DNA of 64,000 nt. Source: Zonotrichia leucophrys gambelii (Eukaryota > Chordata > Aves > Passeriformes > Passerellidae). Of the stretch, positions 60,801 to 64,000 are shown one piece after another. Positions within the stretch are counted from its first letter, which is position 1. Each line of letters starts with the position of its first letter. A model generated the notes under the pieces. That model did no database searches, was not told the DNA's origin, and was given only the letters and a program-made list of their open reading frames with translations. The position numbers and the translations under genes were made by a program. Location: positions 16,504,357 through 16,568,356 of the forward strand of contig NC_088178.1 in NCBI RefSeq assembly GCF_028769735.1. Reading direction: 5' to 3'.

Positions 60801-61917
60801 GCAGGTCACAGCAGAGGAGCCAGTCAGGGACTGTGATGTGCACTTGTGAGCTCAGGTAACCCTGCCAGCAAACGTGTGAGTGTACCTCTGCTTGTGCTGC
60901 ACAGAGGAATTACTGCAGGGCAGCTCCTTCAATGGCACAGAGCATCAGGGCACAAGAGAAGCACGAGAGCTCAGCTCAATGTGTTGTCAGCTTCTCTAGG
61001 GGTTTCTCAGTGGTGGTGTTTTGTTGTGTTTTAATCTCTTTTGCTGTGCCTCCTTTCTGTTACTCCTTAGCCTGGATGAAGTGTGTGAACTGAGCAGTTT
61101 GCTTTTCTTTGACCAGAGCTGAATGGTGATTAAGTCATACAATGAATTTAATTGGTGTTCTGGGAGTTTCTACTTTTAGAAAGGCTTCTCTATTGTAATT
61201 TGAATCTGGCATGAATCTTCAAATTAGGAAAAAGTAGTTTTTCTTAATTATTTTATATCAAACAATGGCAAAAAGTGTGCAATGTGTTGGCTGTAAGATT
61301 GCGTGTATTCATGCGTGCTTAGTGGGACATCGAGGGATGACATTGGGCAGCTGCCATGGACTTTTGTCTTGCAGCATGGGTTCAGTTGTGACTGGTTTAA
61401 CTTCTCTCTTCTAGTTCATCACTCACCTGCCAAAGAGCCAGCACATCTGAGTGTGTTTCCTGAGCACTCCTCCTGCCTGAATTACCTGAGGCCCAAGAGG
61501 CAGAGACCGCAGGTGCTGAATCTGAGCAGTGCCGACATGTCGGGGGTGCTCAGACCGAGGCCAGCTGGCCTCGACAGCCCGTCCAGCAACCGCTATGCTG
61601 GGGACTGGAGCAGCTGTGGGGAGAACTACCTGTTAAGCCCCAGGGACTGCCTGGGGGAGGCAGACTATGATGATGTCCCTTCCGAGGGCACGGAGAGCGG
61701 GGAGGACAGCGGCAGGGCCGAGGAGCCGGACGGCCCCGCGGGACGCCCGCAGCCCGGCCCCACAGAGCTCCCCTGTGGGAGCTGCCTGGCGGTGCCAGCC
61801 ATGGACTCTGCAGTGGATCACAGTGCACACCTCAAGGACTTGCAGGAAAGTATTGATACTCTCATAGGAAACCTGGAAAGGGAACTCAATAAAAACAAAC
61901 TAAATATGAGTTATTAA
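36771..61917 (+). CDS. SYDE2: SYDE2, synapse-defective-type Rho GTPase-activating protein 2
   Basis: The SYDE family are C2-RhoGAP proteins related to worm SYD-1; they stimulate GTP hydrolysis by Rho-family GTPases. Seven coding exons (36771-36879, 40263-40955, 49446-50545, 53349-53475, 58023-58204, 59067-59298, 61415-61917) join in phase into 981 aa. In order: basic N-terminus [20 protein letters not shown]; proline-rich region (about 86-130); acidic motif [11 protein letters not shown] (157-167); Ser/Lys-rich linker with [16 protein letters not shown]2 domain (about 463-582); RhoGAP (about 600-815) with arginine finger R640 in GLYRLCG, K680 and R684 in [11 protein letters not shown], and N763 in NLAVCFGP; acidic tail and a C-terminal helix ([16 protein letters not shown]). 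All GAP catalytic positions are intact. It is shorter than mammalian SYDE2 (about 1190 aa from memory), mainly N-terminally. SYDE1 is excluded by synteny. Confidence 0.95.
36880..40262 (+). other. SYDE2: SYDE2 intron 1
   Basis: CpG-rich to about 37145, then AT-rich with a T17 tract near 37620. Frames at 38010-38604 are open on both strands and unrecognised. No CR1 was seen. Confidence 0.8.
40263..40955 (+). CDS. SYDE2: SYDE2 coding exon 2 (Pro-rich and acidic region)
   Basis: It starts ATTTCATAGAA after TTGCCTTCAG and ends CCACAG before GTAAGA. It encodes [14 protein letters not shown], a proline-rich stretch, [18 protein letters not shown] and a Gly/Ala/Pro-rich segment. It is very GC- and CpG-rich, unlike its introns. 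Confidence 0.92.
40300..40870 (+). promoter_or_regulatory. SYDE2: intragenic CpG-dense block in SYDE2 exon 2
   Basis: CpG density over this block equals that of the promoter islands, while the introns on both sides are AT-rich. It may be only a GC-biased exon or an orphan CpG island with alternative promoter activity. Confidence 0.45.
40956..49445 (+). other. SYDE2: SYDE2 intron 2 (8.5 kb)
   Basis: AT-rich, with one CR1 tail at 46638-46796. Frames such as 46122-46712 run through the CR1 copy and are not genes. No internal exon in phase was recognised, though one could be hidden, as mammalian SYDE2 is longer. Confidence 0.75.
46638..46796 (-). mobile_element. CR1 LINE 3' fragment
   Basis: The + strand reads GATCATCTGGCTCACCCTTCA, then GGAGCCTAAGTGAGACCA, CACCCTGTGCAGCTGCA and TCTACCAGGTCCCTG, the order of a CR1 3' end in reverse complement. 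It is diverged and truncated, and inserted antisense in SYDE2 intron 2. Confidence 0.75.
49446..50545 (+). CDS. SYDE2: SYDE2 coding exon 3 (linker, C2 domain, start of RhoGAP)
   Basis: The largest exon (1100 nt). It encodes [20 protein letters not shown], the Ser/Lys-rich linker, then the C2 domain from [16 protein letters not shown] to [14 protein letters not shown], and the first RhoGAP helix ([18 protein letters not shown]). Donor GTACTG. Confidence 0.95.
50546..53348 (+). other. SYDE2: SYDE2 intron 3
   Basis: Mostly AT-rich with no gene. The last 260 nt hold a 48-nt-period minisatellite ending about 48 nt before the acceptor. Confidence 0.85.
53091..53300. repeat. minisatellite, about 48-nt period, 4 to 5 copies
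   Basis: The core GGCTCTCTGGTGGCACAGCA recurs at 53131, 53179, 53228 and 53267 (spacings 48, 49 and 39), preceded by a partial copy from 53091. Each unit also has a CTG run and CACAGTGCAGTCACC. Copies are 80-100 percent alike by eye. Confidence 0.9.
53349..53475 (+). CDS. SYDE2: SYDE2 coding exon 4 (RhoGAP arginine finger)
   Basis: It starts GTGGTGGGGCTG after [29 protein letters not shown] carries the arginine finger (R640). It ends ACAG before GTAACA. Confidence 0.95.
53476..58022 (+). other. SYDE2: SYDE2 intron 4 (4.5 kb)
   Basis: No gene seen. Contains a CR1 tail at 54635-54712 and low-complexity AT-rich stretches. Open frames at 54888-55346 and 57254-57957 are unrecognised and overlapped by antisense frames. 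Confidence 0.8.
54635..54712 (-). mobile_element. CR1 LINE 3' end (short)
   Basis: AGAATCATAGAATTG followed by AAGATCATCAAGTCCAACC is the hallmark of the avian CR1 3' terminus in reverse complement. Only about 80 nt remain. It lies antisense in SYDE2 intron 4. Confidence 0.85.
58023..58204 (+). CDS. SYDE2: SYDE2 coding exon 5 (RhoGAP)
   Basis: It encodes [20 protein letters not shown], the conserved RhoGAP helix with K680 and R684, through [10 protein letters not shown]. Donor GTGAGT. Confidence 0.95.
58205..59066 (+). other. SYDE2: SYDE2 intron 5
   Basis: 862 nt without a gene signal. It ends GTTTCTTCAG. Confidence 0.85.
59067..59298 (+). CDS. SYDE2: SYDE2 coding exon 6 (end of RhoGAP)
   Basis: It encodes [18 protein letters not shown], then [17 protein letters not shown] with the conserved Asn (N763), to YLLQLWP. 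Donor GTACTT. Confidence 0.95.
59299..61414 (+). other. SYDE2: SYDE2 intron 6
   Basis: 2.1 kb with no recognised gene or repeat. The frames at 60306-60773 are chance. Confidence 0.8.
61415..61917 (+). CDS. SYDE2: SYDE2 terminal coding exon
   Basis: It starts after CTTCTAG and completes a Val codon. 166 residues include [18 protein letters not shown], an acidic stretch ([19 protein letters not shown]) and the amphipathic C-terminal helix. TAA at 61915-61917. Confidence 0.93.
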
Positions 61918-62490
61918 ATCCTGTCCTGCACGACATCTCCTTGTGCCTCCATGCCCCTTGTTGGGCTTCCCTGGCTGAGTGAGGAGTGATGGTGCCCCTG
62001 AGCACCCCGTGGTAAGGCCATGGCCCACCTTGTGTTAGCACATTTGAAGCCATTCCGTAATGTTTCTGCCTTTCTCTTGGAAGGTGTTGTCCTGATTTGT
62101 GTTGGAGACAAGCTTAGGCTGTGATGTGATTCCACATAGTGACATTTCTCCCCAAAAACACTATGCACTTAGGTGGCCTGGGCAGTACCTGGTAGAAGAT
62201 AAAGCAACATCTCTGCTGGCAGTGGCAGCAGAATTCCTCATTCCTGAACTCCTGGCTCTGGTACAGATGTTCCTCTCAGAAGAGGATGAACGCTGCTTGG
62301 CCTGAGTTTTGCAGCAGGGACTTCAGATAGACTTGTTTTACTATATATGCAATGGCTGCTATGAAAAATGCTTTATATAATATTTATATATAAAGTTTTA
62401 ATTGTACAAATATTAACGTATTACTGTATTAACACTTTTCAGTAATTATTTAAACAAGCAAAAATAAATATTTTTCTAACCTTGTTTGTA
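61918..62490 (+). other. SYDE2: SYDE2 3' UTR (probable)
   Basis: It ends at an AT-rich block with AATAAA at 62463-62468. A small hairpin (arms 62371-62379 and 62387-62395) lies just upstream of it. Later hexamers at 63783 and 63859 could serve longer isoforms. Confidence 0.6.
62463..62468 (+). other. SYDE2: polyadenylation signal AATAAA, candidate SYDE2 end
   Basis: Canonical hexamer in an AT-rich context followed by a TTGTTTGTATAT downstream element, 546 nt after the SYDE2 stop. Confidence 0.55.
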
Positions 62491-62845
62491 TATATCTATG
62501 TATAAATGTGCATGTGTCTGTAGCCATCTTTGTAAAGGAAAGGTCTCAGAATTATGAAATGTTCCCATTTCCAGGAAGAATGTTCAGTGATGCCAGGACA
62601 AGGTTACCGTTTTGGTAACACAGCATTTGATTTATGCACAGAAACATGGCCAGAGAGAAGGTAGGGTGAATGATTAATGGAAATGACCTTGTGTATTGCA
62701 GGAACAGCCGTTTGCAGGTGTTGACTATTAACTTTCACACACACACATCACCCTTTCTCTGTTTGTTTAGTTTGGTTTTTTTTTCTTCATTGTTTGTTTC
62801 TTCCTCCATGTTTTTTTTCACATATAAAGAAGGTCTGGAAGGTAT

Positions 62846-63012
62846 TTACTTTTCAAAAAATATTTTTTGTTTTTCCTTTATAACATCTTGCTTTGTTTTT
62901 TGATGTTTTGGTACGTTTTTCTCTTTCCAGAGTTTCATGTATTCTTCTTGTGGTACTCTTGGCTGCTGCTGATAGTTAGATGCATTTGAGTCCTCTCTAA
63001 AGGGTTGTGGCT
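62846..63012 (-). CDS. candidate terminal coding exon of an antisense gene, product not recognised
   Basis: On the minus strand an acceptor (GTATCTTGTATCTCCAG, with a branch-point-like GCTGAAC) precedes 54 codons and a stop: PQPFREDSNASNYQQQPRVP, then QEEYMKLWKEKNVPKHQKTK and a Lys/Glu-rich end. It would begin in phase 1. The composition (charged, Gln-rich, helix-like, soluble) is unlike the hydrophobic chance frames around it. In mammals the convergent neighbour of SYDE2 is DNAI3 (WDR63), but this peptide does not match the DNAI3 C-terminus as I remember it, so I assign no symbol. No strong poly(A) signal follows closely; an ATTAAA on the minus strand lies near 62396. It may also be chance. 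Confidence 0.35.
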
Positions 63013-64000
63013 CTGGAGATACAAGATACAAGTTCAGCACCAAGCCAGTTACTTTTATTTTTTTTCCTTTTTAAATTACTCTCCCAAAAACAGAAGCCAG
63101 AATTGTCACATGAGGTTGAAGGGGTGGAATGATATTACTCCTGGGGAGTTTGGGTGGGATTGCAGTTCACTGTGACCTTATTAGATTCAGCTATCACCAT
63201 CTGGTCAGAGCCTCTTTTATCTCTAGTCATTTATGGTGAGCCATTAAACATTTCCTGTTAAGGAAACACATTCTTGATTCAGGTAAAAATAGTCACCAAA
63301 TTGTATACAGGTGTTTTGATAGTCCTTCTAACCAAAAGGACATAGAGAGTCATTCCTTGTCCTCTACAGGTCACATACACACCCCCAAGGAAGGGGGGAT
63401 TTGGGCAGGTGGGGCTGAGAAGGCTTTGGTGTTTTCAGAGGTCAGTTGCTGCCAGCTGGCAGGGTAGAAATTAATTCTACATCTTTTTGGTACGATTTTT
63501 GACATCCCACCATGGCTTTCCATTCACCCTGTGGGTAAGTGCTTTTCTGCTAACCTGTACTTCATTATACTCCTTAATTGAAGAGTTATTTATTTACAGT
63601 AGCAAGGAATTAAGAATTACTATGGCAAACTTCACCCCTCTTTTCTAAGGAATTATTTTAGCATGGTTCCAATGGGTTATTCAATCTCACTAATTTATTT
63701 TTATAAGTGTTAAAAGATGCAAAACAATTATTGCAATATAATGATATGAATGAAAATGTAAATTTAACCTGAAGCATTTATCAATAAATTGATGTATTTT
63801 TTTAAACTTTTATACCTACAGAATGTGCATACTTTTTAAACTATAAATTTAAATTCTAAATAAAATTTTAATTAAGAACAAAATCTGTCTCTACCTAGCT
63901 CGTGATTATTTAAACCTGTCCAAACTGATGTAATCCATTTGCACTGGCTGCACGTGTGAGTTAATTATATAAAGACATTTAGCTTTTCAGATGTTTTGTT
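63013..64000. other. downstream flank, nothing supportable
   Basis: AT-rich DNA with no frame above 60 codons beyond the candidate exon and no repeat I recognise. If the antisense exon is real, this is its preceding intron. Confidence 0.5.

Noticed and set aside
63440..63527. Second possible minus-strand exon reading GEWKAMVGCQKSYQ or VNGKPWWDVKNRT
   Set aside because: It has an AG with a poor pyrimidine tract and no donor in phase with the 63012 exon; too weak to call.

Overview
This is nuclear DNA from a vertebrate, almost certainly a bird. The genes are split by GT-AG introns and have CpG-island promoters. The recognisable interspersed repeats are short 5'-truncated CR1 LINE tails, and there are no mammalian SINEs. 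Gene content and order (DDAH1, BCL10, C1orf52 orthologue, SYDE2) match the block on human chromosome 1p22; in chicken I would expect chromosome 8 (from memory). All four recognised genes lie on the + strand. No operon, phage, CRISPR, tRNA or rRNA was seen.

Layout: 1-3445 is a DDAH1 intron. The last two DDAH1 coding exons are at 3446-3589 and 4117-4230, followed by a 3' UTR probably reaching a poly(A) signal near 8624. A CpG-island promoter (about 10830-11790) precedes BCL10, which has coding exons 11368-11451, 13502-13790 and 14819-15186 and encodes 246 aa. After its 3' UTR and a CR1 tail comes the second CpG island and the C1orf52 orthologue (18450-18707, 18798-19005, 20188-20276; 184 aa). 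About 15.5 kb with no recognisable gene follows (20870-36400). SYDE2 then fills 36771-61917 with seven coding exons (981 aa: basic N-terminus, proline- and acid-rich region, C2 domain, RhoGAP domain, C-terminal helix). Beyond it, a possible antisense terminal exon (62846-63012, minus strand) may be the tail-to-tail neighbour.

Functionally the genes are unrelated neighbours held in conserved synteny: nitric-oxide control (DDAH1), CARD signalling to NF-kB (BCL10), a small nuclear-type protein of unknown function (C1orf52) and a Rho GTPase-activating protein (SYDE2). I found no convincing new biological system. The best items for a second look are an 82-nt near-perfect foldback at 29116-29197, a nested foldback in BCL10 intron 1, the antisense exon candidate after SYDE2, an upstream ORF in the SYDE2 leader, a duplicated promoter module at BCL10, and a minisatellite directly upstream of the exon carrying the RhoGAP arginine finger.
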